Positions 55,660 to 64,000 of a stretch of 64,000 nucleotides of DNA are shown piece by piece; positions within the stretch are counted from its first letter, which is position 1, and each line of letters opens with the position of its first letter. Source of the DNA: Geoalkalibacter ferrihydriticus DSM 17813 (GTDB lineage: Bacteria > Desulfobacterota > Desulfuromonadia > Desulfuromonadales > Geoalkalibacteraceae); contig NZ_JWJD01000001.1 of NCBI RefSeq assembly GCF_000820505.1, positions 993,314 to 1,057,313 on the forward strand, written 5' to 3'. Below the pieces are notes generated by a model. It was given only the letters and a program-made list of their open reading frames with translations, made no database searches and was not told where the DNA came from. Position numbers and translations under genes: made by a program.

Positions 55660-55923
55660 ATGTCGGTAAAAATCAGGCTGGCCCGTGGCGGCGCGAAAAA
55701 GAAGCCTTTTTATCAGGTGGTTGTAACTGATGAGCGTAATCCGCGTGACGGCCGGTTTATTGAGCGATTGGGTCAGTACGACCCCAAGCAGGACCCGCCC
55801 ATGATCAGCCTCAATGAAGATCGCACGATGGCGTGGCTGCAGCAGGGCGCCGAGCCGACGGATACCGTACGGCAGATTCTGCGTACCCTGGGGATCTGGA
55901 CCAAGTTCAAGCAACCGGCTTGA
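55660..55923 (+). CDS. rpsP: 30S ribosomal protein S16
   Basis: 87 residues with the family start SVKIRLARGGAKKKPFYQVV and the GRFIERLGQYDP motif. AGGAGG upstream. First gene of the translation block. Confidence 0.98.
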   Translation: MSVKIRLARGGAKKKPFYQVVVTDERNPRDGRFIERLGQYDPKQDPPMISLNEDRTMAWLQQGAEPTDTVRQILRTLGIWTKFKQPA

Positions 55924-55983
55924 CCGATCTGCGCGGTGAGCGATAGCTGAGCGGCGACAGCCTTTTCCCAAAGGTAGGACCCC

Positions 55984-56217
55984 ATGAAAGAGCTTATCGA
56001 ATTCATCGCTAAGTCGCTGGTTGAACATCCTGAAGCCGTTTCCGTCGTTGAGGAACAGGGCGAAGACGGCACGGTCCTCGTCAAGTTGGTGGCCGCGCAG
56101 GACGACATGGGCCGCATCATCGGCAAGCAGGGGCGAACCGCCAAGGCGATGCGCACCCTGCTCAACGCAAAGGCCACCCGCGAGAATCTGCGGGCGACGC
56201 TGCAGATTGTGGAATGA
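55984..56217 (+). CDS. khpA: KH-domain RNA-binding protein KhpA
   Basis: 77 residues, one KH domain with the GRIIGKQGRTAKAMRTLL motif. With KhpB it binds RNA and is linked to cell shape and division in Gram-positives. Standard position between rpsP and rimM. Overlaps rimM by 4 bases. Confidence 0.95.
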   Translation: MKELIEFIAKSLVEHPEAVSVVEEQGEDGTVLVKLVAAQDDMGRIIGKQGRTAKAMRTLLNAKATRENLRATLQIVE

Positions 56218-56756
56218 TGGGTGTTGCGCGGGAAGAACTGTTTCAGGTAGGGACCGTAATCGGCACCCATGGGTTGCGTGGTGATCTCAAGGTGCGGCCG
56301 CTCACCCAGGGGTCCGCGTCCCTGCTGGAGGCTCGCAGCCTCAGCCTGCGTCAGGCCGGGGGCGAGGAATATGCGTCTTATCGTCTGAAAAAGGCGAGTG
56401 TTCATAAGGGAATTATTCTTCTGCGGCTGGAGGGATTGGAAAGCATCGATGCCGTCGCGCCCCTCAAAGGGGCCGAGGTTTTCATGCCCTTGGCTGATCT
56501 GCCCGAAGCCGAAGTGGATGAATCCTATTGGTACGAGTTGCAAGGAGCCGAGGTCGTTGACCGGCGTCTCGGTTCGATCGGTACGCTGGAGGATGTTTTC
56601 ACCACCCCGGCTCACGACGTGTATGTGGTTCAGGGACGCTACGGCGAGGTGATGATTCCCGCCGTCGATGAGTTCATCCTTGAATTCGACGCGCAAAACG
56701 CCTGCCTGCGGGTCGATCTGCCCCTTGGGCTGGTCGATGAGGGCAGGGAAGATTGA
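56214..56756 (+). CDS. rimM: Ribosome maturation factor RimM
   Basis: 180 residues. [19 protein letters not shown] is the RimM signature; the C-terminal PRC barrel has [17 protein letters not shown] and [12 protein letters not shown]. It helps 16S rRNA processing and 30S head assembly, with S19. Translationally coupled to khpA. Confidence 0.96.
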   Translation: MMGVAREELFQVGTVIGTHGLRGDLKVRPLTQGSASLLEARSLSLRQAGGEEYASYRLKKASVHKGIILLRLEGLESIDAVAPLKGAEVFMPLADLPEAEVDESYWYELQGAEVVDRRLGSIGTLEDVFTTPAHDVYVVQGRYGEVMIPAVDEFILEFDAQNACLRVDLPLGLVDEGRED

Positions 56757-56773
56757 GTTCGAAAACGGCCGGC

Positions 56774-57523
56774 ATGACCTTTGACATCCTGACCCTGTTT
56801 CCCGCGATGTTTGCTTCGCCCATGGGTGAGAGCATTCTCGGCAAAGCGGTGGATCGCGGACTGATCCAGGTCAGAGCGCACAACCTGCGTAACTGGGCTG
56901 CCGGGCGTCATCAGGTCACCGACGATGCGCCATACGGCGGCGGCGACGGCATGGTCATGAAGGTCGATCCGGTAGTCGGCGCGCTGCGCGATCTGCGCGC
57001 TGCGGTGCCGGGCGCAAAGGTGGTTCTGCTCACCCCCCAGGGGCGGACTTTTTCGCAGCAGGACGCCGCGGCTCTGGCCGCCGAGCAAGGGCTGGTTTTT
57101 ATCTGCGGCCGCTACGAAGGTTTCGACGAGCGCATTCGTGCTTTCGTCGATGTTGAATACTCGATTGGCGATTTTATCCTGACCGGGGGCGAGTTGGCCG
57201 CCATGGTCATGATTGATGCCATCGCGCGGTTGGTCCCCGGGGTTCTCGGGTGCGAAGGCAGCGCCGCCGGAGATTCTTTTTCCGACGGTTTGCTTGAGTA
57301 TCCTCAGTACACCCGGCCGGCCGAGTTCGAGGGCATGAAGGTGCCCGAAGTGCTGCTCTCGGGCAACCATGGAGAAATCGCCCGCTGGAGACGGCGCCGG
57401 CAACTGGAGCGCACAGCCCAGCGCCGCCCCGATCTTTTGGACGCGGCTCCTTTGAGTAAGGAGGACCGTTGCTTTCTGGCTTCGCTGCAGTCCGGCCCAG
57501 GGGCCGAATTAAATAAGAAATAG
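56774..57523 (+). CDS. trmD: tRNA (guanine-37-N1)-methyltransferase TrmD
   Basis: 249 residues from the ATG at 56774, which gives the normal TFDILTLFP start; a TTG at 56753 that overlaps the end of rimM is also possible. SPOUT knot methyltransferase. Conserved [26 protein letters not shown] and [11 protein letters not shown]. It makes m1G37 to prevent frameshifting. Confidence 0.96.
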   Translation: MTFDILTLFPAMFASPMGESILGKAVDRGLIQVRAHNLRNWAAGRHQVTDDAPYGGGDGMVMKVDPVVGALRDLRAAVPGAKVVLLTPQGRTFSQQDAAALAAEQGLVFICGRYEGFDERIRAFVDVEYSIGDFILTGGELAAMVMIDAIARLVPGVLGCEGSAAGDSFSDGLLEYPQYTRPAEFEGMKVPEVLLSGNHGEIARWRRRRQLERTAQRRPDLLDAAPLSKEDRCFLASLQSGPGAELNKK

Positions 57524-57567
57524 AGTATCTGACAATCAACGTTTCGACCCACATACAGGAGGACAAC

Positions 57568-57915
57568 ATGAACGTCGTCGATCGCCTTGGCATGGAACAT
57601 ATCAAAAAGAACATCCCGGTCTTCAAGGCAGGGGATACTCTGCGGGTTCACGTGAAGATCACCGAGGGTGACAAGCAGCGCATCCAGATCTATCAAGGGG
57701 TCTGCATCTCACGGATGAACCGCGGCGTGGGCTCCACGTTCACGGTGCGCAAAATTTCCGACGGCTTCGGCGTTGAGAGGGTTTTTTCCCTGCATTCGCC
57801 TGCGGTTGATAAAATCGAGGTGGTCAGCATCGGTCGGGTTCGTCGGGCCAAGCTTTACTACCTGCGGAATCTGCGCGGCAAGGCGGCGCGTATCCGCGAA
57901 AAGCGCTACTCCTGA
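57568..57915 (+). CDS. rplS: 50S ribosomal protein L19
   Basis: 115 residues. [18 protein letters not shown] and the C-terminal [17 protein letters not shown] are typical. A perfect AGGAGG lies before the ATG. Followed by a very strong terminator. Confidence 0.98.
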   Translation: MNVVDRLGMEHIKKNIPVFKAGDTLRVHVKITEGDKQRIQIYQGVCISRMNRGVGSTFTVRKISDGFGVERVFSLHSPAVDKIEVVSIGRVRRAKLYYLRNLRGKAARIREKRYS

Positions 57916-57922
57916 TCAGGGA

Positions 57923-57960
57923 CAACAAAAAAGCCCCGGGCAACCGGGGCTTTTTTGTTG
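57923..57960. terminator. Strong bidirectional terminator after rplS
   Basis: A 17-bp perfect stem with a GCAA tetraloop; T-runs on both strands, so it can also end the convergent small membrane-protein gene. Confidence 0.95.
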
Positions 57961-57984
57961 CTCATTCACCGATGTGCGGCAAGA

Positions 57985-58167
57985 TCAGTGAGGAACGATG
58001 TGGGGGATGTCGGGGTTGGTGAGGATGACAACAATAAATGCGGTGAGCACCACATAAAGAACAATGGACACCCAGCCGCCCTGACCGAGAACCCCGATCA
58101 AGTCTTTCCAGTCGACCAGCAGCGCCAAGTAGGCGACCACGGTGAGAACGATAAGAATGGCAGTCAT
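57985..58167 (-). CDS. Small two-helix membrane protein
   Basis: 60 residues with two hydrophobic helices (about 2-18 and 32-50) separated by a short polar loop containing WKDLIGVLGQGG. A perfect AGGAGG precedes the ATG, which argues that it is real. It lies antisense between rplS and rnhB. Function unknown. Confidence 0.7.
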   Translation of the reverse strand: MTAILIVLTVVAYLALLVDWKDLIGVLGQGGWVSIVLYVVLTAFIVVILTNPDIPHIVPH

Positions 58168-58323
58168 CTTCTCTCTCCTCCTAGGGCAGGTTGGTAAAAC
58201 AATCGATACAAAAAACAGTGCGGGAAAGTGTTGGTGTTGCAGCCCAACGCACGTATACTACACCAGCCCGTAAGCTGAATCCAGAGTATAATCCCTTCAA
58301 TAGCACGCGCAAGGACCGGGCCC

Positions 58324-58968
58324 ATGAAAGAGTTGAGCCTTTTTCCCGAGCAGGAATCTTCCCCCTGGCATTTTGAAATGCTGGCCCGCCGACGCGGTTA
58401 TCGCGCGGTGGCCGGAATCGATGAAGCCGGACGCGGACCCCTGGCCGGTCCGGTGGTGGCCGCGGCGGTTATCCTGCCGGACAAATTTGCCCTGGAGGGC
58501 CTGACCGATTCGAAAAAGCTCAGCGAAAAACAACGTCTGGATTTCTATCCGCGCATTCGCGAGCAGGCTCTTGCCGTCGGTGTGGGGGTGGCTTCGGTGG
58601 TCGACATTGATCGGTTCAATATTCTCCAGGCAACCTTACAGGCTATGCAGCGCGCCATCGGACGGCTAGCCCTGCCGGCCGATTATCTGTTGGTGGACGG
58701 CATCACTCCGGTTCCCACGTCCATTGCGCAACGCACCCTGAAGCAGGGCGATTCACGCTCACTGTCGATCGCGGCGGCCTCGGTAGTCGCCAAGGTGGTG
58801 CGCGACCATATCATGGAGGCTTTCGATCGGGCCTATCCGGGCTATGGTTTTGCCGCGCACAAGGGATACGGCAGTCGCAGTCACCTGGAGGCGATTGCCC
58901 GTCTGCGTCCTTGTCCGCAGCACCGTCGCAGCTTTCGCGGCGTACGTGAGCACCTGGAGTCGCTGTGA
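58324..58968 (+). CDS. rnhB: Ribonuclease HII
   Basis: 214 residues. Removes ribonucleotides from DNA. Active-site motifs VAGIDEAGRGPLAGPVVAA near residue 36 (catalytic Asp-Glu), LLVDG near 121 and AKVVRDHIMEAFD near 157. Its stop overlaps the yraN start by 4 bases. Confidence 0.97.
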   Translation: MKELSLFPEQESSPWHFEMLARRRGYRAVAGIDEAGRGPLAGPVVAAAVILPDKFALEGLTDSKKLSEKQRLDFYPRIREQALAVGVGVASVVDIDRFNILQATLQAMQRAIGRLALPADYLLVDGITPVPTSIAQRTLKQGDSRSLSIAAASVVAKVVRDHIMEAFDRAYPGYGFAAHKGYGSRSHLEAIARLRPCPQHRRSFRGVREHLESL

Positions 58969-59327
58969 GTGTCGCGCGCCAAAGTCTGGGGCGCTGGGGC
59001 GAGGAACGTGCCGGTGACTTTCTGCAACGGCAGGGGTTTCAGATTGTTGAGCGCAATCTGCGCACGCCCTTGGGGGAGATCGATCTGATTGCCCGCCAGG
59101 GCCGTACCCTGGTGTTCGTGGAGGTCAAAACCCGGCGCTCCACGGCCTTCGGCGTGCCCCAGGATGCCGTTACCCCGCGCAAGCAGCGTCAAATCATCCG
59201 CGCCGCCCAGTGGTACTTGGGGCAGGGCCGTCACTCGGGGCTACAGCCGCGCTTTGATGTGATCGCGGTGCTGGCTGCGACCGCGGAACCGCAAATCGAG
59301 CATATTGCCAATGCTTTCACCCTCTAA
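58965..59327 (+). CDS. yraN: YraN-family endonuclease-like protein (UPF0102)
   Basis: 120 residues from a GTG at 58965. Restriction-endonuclease-like core with [25 protein letters not shown] and [10 protein letters not shown] (the D-E-K set). Role in DNA or RNA processing is not settled. Coupled to rnhB. Confidence 0.92.
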   Translation: MSVARQSLGRWGEERAGDFLQRQGFQIVERNLRTPLGEIDLIARQGRTLVFVEVKTRRSTAFGVPQDAVTPRKQRQIIRAAQWYLGQGRHSGLQPRFDVIAVLAATAEPQIEHIANAFTL

Positions 59328-59346
59328 GCCGCATCAAGGACGAGTC

Positions 59347-61305
59347 ATGAACAACAGCTTCGCTACCCTGGGTTATCTGCGCCTCGGCGTGGCGACGCCG
59401 GCTCTGCGCGTCGCCGATGTCGCCTTTAACACCGGAGAGATTTTGCGCGTCCTCGACGGTTTGCGCGAAGAAGATGTGCAGCTTGCGGTGTTTCCCGAAT
59501 TGTGCCTGACCGGTTATTCCTGCGCTGATCTGTTCTACCAGGATCTGTTGCTGAAGGCTGCCGCCGAAGCCTTGCCGCGGATTGCCGCCCATGCCGAAAG
59601 GCTCGGCATCGCGGTGGTGGTCGGCTTGCCGGTTCGTCAGGCAGGCGCCCTGTTCAACTGTGCGGCTTTTCTCGCGCAAGGTCGCACTCTGGGCCTGGTG
59701 CCCAAAACCTACCTGCCCAACACCAACGAGTTTTACGAGGAGCGCTGGTTCGCCTCGTCGCGCGAGGCGTTTGGCGATGAGGTGCGGCTGGGTGCGGCAA
59801 CGCTGCCCTTCGGCACCGACCTGCTGTTCCGCTGGGCCAAACGGCCAGACTGCATTGTTGGTATCGAAATCTGCGAGGATCTTTGGGCGGTCTGTCCACC
59901 AAGTTCCACCCAGGCTCTGGCGGGCGCCACCGTGCTGGTCAATCCCTCGGCCAGTCCGGAAATTCTCGGCAAGCAGGACTATCGCCGCGCCCTGGTGCAG
60001 TCGCAGTCGGCGCGTTGCCTTGCCGCCTATGCCTATGCTTCGGCCGGCCCCGGCGAGTCGAGTACCGATCTGGTCTATGCCGGACACAGCTTGATTGCGG
60101 AAAACGGGCAGCTTCTTGCCGAAAGCGAACGCTTCTGCTTTGATTCCCGCTGGGCGGTGACTGATGTCGATCTGTTGCGCTTGCAGCAGGAACGCCTGCG
60201 TAACAACGCGTTTTCCGCGCAGGCGCCCCGCAATTCCTGGCGGATGATTGATTTTGAGTGCGCCGATGCACCCCTGACCGCTCTGCGCCGGGACGTCGCG
60301 GCGCGGCCTTTTGTGCCGAGTGGCGAACAGGAACGCAGCGCTCGCTGTCGCGAGATCTTTGCCCTTCAGACCACGGCCCTGGCCAAACGGTTGCGCCATA
60401 CGGGCAGCAAGCAGGTGGTGATCGGGATCTCCGGTGGGCTTGATTCGACCCTGGCGTTGCTGGTCGCCGTGGGTACCTTCGACAAGCTCGGCCTTGATCG
60501 CCAGGGTATTCTGGCTCTGACCCTGCCGGGCTTCGGCACCACCACCCGGACGCGGGGCAATGCCGAAAAACTGGCGGAACTGCTCGGGGTTAGCTTGAAA
60601 ACTATTTCCATCGATGCTGCGGTGCTTCAGCATTTTGAGGATATCGGCCACGACGGCGAGACCCACGACATCACCTATGAGAACGCTCAGGCGCGTGAGC
60701 GCACCCAGATTCTCATGGATGTCGCCAACGCTGCCGGCGGCCTGGTTGTCGGGACCGGGGATCTTTCGGAGCTGGCCTTGGGCTGGTGCACCTACAACGC
60801 CGATCATATGTCCATGTACGGCGTCAATGCCGGCGTGCCCAAGACCCTGGTGCGTCATCTGGTGGAATGGTGCGCGCAGACGGAATTCACCGGCGCGGCG
60901 GCAGAAGTGCTGCACGATATCTGCGCGACTCCGGTGTCGCCCGAATTGCTGCCGCCCGATGCCGAGGGTGCGATCCGCCAGAAGACCGAAGAGCACATCG
61001 GCCCTTATCTGCTGCACGATTTTTTCCTGTTTCAAGCGGTGCGCATGCAGTTTGCGCCGGCGCGTATTCTGTTTCTTGCCGAGCAGGTGTTTGCCGATCA
61101 GTTCAGCCGTGCCGAACTTCTGGGCTGGCTGAAGAATTTTTACCGGCGTTTCTTCTCTCAGCAGTTCAAGCGCTCTTGCCTGCCCGATGGACCCAAAATC
61201 GGCAGCCTCGCGCTTTCGCCCCGCGGCGACTGGCGCATGCCGAGCGATGCCTGCGCCGCTCTGTGGGTCGCTGAACTTGAGCTTCTGGAAAAATCCTCCG
61301 ACTGA
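59347..61305 (+). CDS. nadE: Glutamine-dependent NAD+ synthetase
   Basis: 652 residues from the ATG at 59347. An N-terminal nitrilase-type glutaminase domain (about 1-300: [16 protein letters not shown] with the catalytic Glu, [16 protein letters not shown], and GIEICEDLW with the catalytic Cys) feeds ammonia to the C-terminal synthetase, whose ATP-binding SGGLDST lies near residue 373. Last step of NAD synthesis. The large form is common in anaerobes. Confidence 0.96.
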   Translation: MNNSFATLGYLRLGVATPALRVADVAFNTGEILRVLDGLREEDVQLAVFPELCLTGYSCADLFYQDLLLKAAAEALPRIAAHAERLGIAVVVGLPVRQAGALFNCAAFLAQGRTLGLVPKTYLPNTNEFYEERWFASSREAFGDEVRLGAATLPFGTDLLFRWAKRPDCIVGIEICEDLWAVCPPSSTQALAGATVLVNPSASPEILGKQDYRRALVQSQSARCLAAYAYASAGPGESSTDLVYAGHSLIAENGQLLAESERFCFDSRWAVTDVDLLRLQQERLRNNAFSAQAPRNSWRMIDFECADAPLTALRRDVAARPFVPSGEQERSARCREIFALQTTALAKRLRHTGSKQVVIGISGGLDSTLALLVAVGTFDKLGLDRQGILALTLPGFGTTTRTRGNAEKLAELLGVSLKTISIDAAVLQHFEDIGHDGETHDITYENAQARERTQILMDVANAAGGLVVGTGDLSELALGWCTYNADHMSMYGVNAGVPKTLVRHLVEWCAQTEFTGAAAEVLHDICATPVSPELLPPDAEGAIRQKTEEHIGPYLLHDFFLFQAVRMQFAPARILFLAEQVFADQFSRAELLGWLKNFYRRFFSQQFKRSCLPDGPKIGSLALSPRGDWRMPSDACAALWVAELELLEKSSD

Positions 61306-61314
61306 GTTCGAACC

Positions 61315-62157
61315 ATGGCCGCTACTCTCTACATTGTCGCCACGCCCATCGGCAATCTCGAAGATATGACCTTGCGCGCCCTGCGGGTGCTCAAAGAGGT
61401 TGCGGTGATTGCCGCCGAGGACACCCGCCACAGCCGCAAGCTGCTCAGCCATTACGGTATAGGTACGCCGCTGGTCGCCTGCCATGAGCACAATGAGGAG
61501 GCTCGCAGCGCTCAGCTCCTGGCGCGGTTGCAGGGCGGCGAATCCGTGGCTTTGATCAGCGATGCGGGAACCCCGGCCATTTCCGACCCGGGTTTTCTTC
61601 TGGTGCGTCGATGTCGCGCGGCCGGGGTGGAGGTCGTGGCGGTGCCCGGGCCTTCTGCCTTGACGGCCGCTCTTTCGGTGGCCGGTCTGCCCTGTCACAG
61701 GTTCGCGTTCGAGGGATTTTTGCCGCCGAAGAAAAAGGCGCGCGAGGATTTTTTACTGACCCTCAGGGACGAGCCGCGCACCCTGGTCTTTTATGAGGCT
61801 CCACACCGGCTGCAAGTAACACTGGAGGCCGTGGCGCGGATTTTCGGTCGTCAACGCCAGGTGGCGGTGGCCCGCGAATTGACGAAAAAACACGAGGAAT
61901 TATTCACTGGCAGTGCCGAGGAGGCCATCGCCCATTTTGCCGACGGCGCGGTGCGTGGCGAAATTGTGCTGCTGATCGCCCCGGCGGAGAAATCCGCAGC
62001 GGATATTGAGGACGTGCCGACAGCCCTGGCGCGGCTTTGTGGTGAAGAGAGCCTGCCCCCCAGTGAATTGGTCCGCCGCGCGGCCAAGGCGACAGGGGTG
62101 CCGCGCAGCGAAGTCTACCAGGAATACCTCAGGTGGAAAAATAACCGGGCAGAGTAA
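61315..62157 (+). CDS. rsmI: 16S rRNA 2'-O-methyltransferase RsmI
   Basis: 280 residues. Tetrapyrrole-methylase fold. LYIVATPIGNLEDMTLRAL near the N-terminus, SDAGTPAISDPG near 82 and PGPSALTAALSVAGLP near 110 are diagnostic. Methylates C1402 of 16S rRNA. It is 10 bases after nadE. Confidence 0.96.
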   Translation: MAATLYIVATPIGNLEDMTLRALRVLKEVAVIAAEDTRHSRKLLSHYGIGTPLVACHEHNEEARSAQLLARLQGGESVALISDAGTPAISDPGFLLVRRCRAAGVEVVAVPGPSALTAALSVAGLPCHRFAFEGFLPPKKKAREDFLLTLRDEPRTLVFYEAPHRLQVTLEAVARIFGRQRQVAVARELTKKHEELFTGSAEEAIAHFADGAVRGEIVLLIAPAEKSAADIEDVPTALARLCGEESLPPSELVRRAAKATGVPRSEVYQEYLRWKNNRAE

Positions 62158-62186
62158 GCGCTGAGGTCTTCCGTTCCCATAAATCC

Positions 62187-64000
<1,814 letters not shown>

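Noticed and set aside
59317-61698. Long open frame antisense to nadE and rsmI
   Set aside because: Spans two well-conserved genes on the other strand; low-complexity composition and no domain.

Overview
The window looks like a chromosomal segment of a dissimilatory metal- or sulfur-reducing Desulfuromonadales/Geobacterales-type bacterium. The reasons are five multiheme c-type cytochromes with dozens of CXXCH motifs, NHL beta-propeller lipoproteins beside them, a ResB cytochrome-biogenesis protein, a sigma-54 promoter in front of a cytochrome, GC-rich coding sequence, and the translation block rpsP-khpA-rimM-trmD-rplS-rnhB-yraN. The genus is inference.

Layout. 1-4506: 3' part of a very large multiheme cytochrome with fibronectin III modules. 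4.7-9.8 kb: a lipoprotein, resB, mgtE, a small secreted protein and recO. 9.9-15.8 kb: glyQ, glyS and pyruvate phosphate dikinase. 15.9-19.2 kb: a zinc-ribbon protein, endonuclease V, an FAH-family hydrolase and a rhomboid protease. 19.2-25.9 kb (minus strand): a tightly overlapping operon of TonB-dependent receptor, YfiR-like protein, CHASE8 hybrid histidine kinase and second TonB-dependent receptor. 26.1-33.7 kb: aldolase, a DUF3024-like protein, a ChaN/PDZ lipoprotein and an RND efflux pair. 33.8-38.3 kb: thiamine genes (thiC, fused thiE-thiD), cooT and alr. 38.4-42.7 kb: an ASKHA/RACo-like ATPase, purH and purD. 42.8-51.9 kb: a cytochrome, NHL and beta-barrel cluster that reads as an extracellular electron transfer locus. 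52.1-54.1 kb: a methyltransferase, a DUF721 protein and two small proteins. 54.2-59.3 kb: ffh and the ribosome/tRNA maturation block. 59.3-64.0 kb: nadE, rsmI, acyP and the 3' part of ligA.

How the genes may work together. In the 42.8-51.9 kb cluster a small tetraheme cytochrome, a 19-motif cytochrome, an octaheme cytochrome with an N-terminal beta domain, two paralogous NHL lipoproteins, a secreted OmcE-like tetraheme cytochrome with its own sigma-54 promoter, and a 753-residue outer-membrane beta-barrel could together carry electrons from the periplasm through the outer membrane to an external acceptor. The YfiR/CHASE8 operon looks like a YfiN-type periplasmic sensor whose diguanylate cyclase output has been replaced by a phosphorelay, tied to two outer-membrane receptors.

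The intergenic regions carry several families of short periodic or palindromic repeats: heptamer arrays at 38.3, 52.0 and 27.9 kb, arm-loop-arm repeats at 43.2, 46.2 and 29.3 kb, and a double palindrome at 41.3 kb. I saw no tRNA, rRNA, CRISPR array, insertion sequence or prophage.
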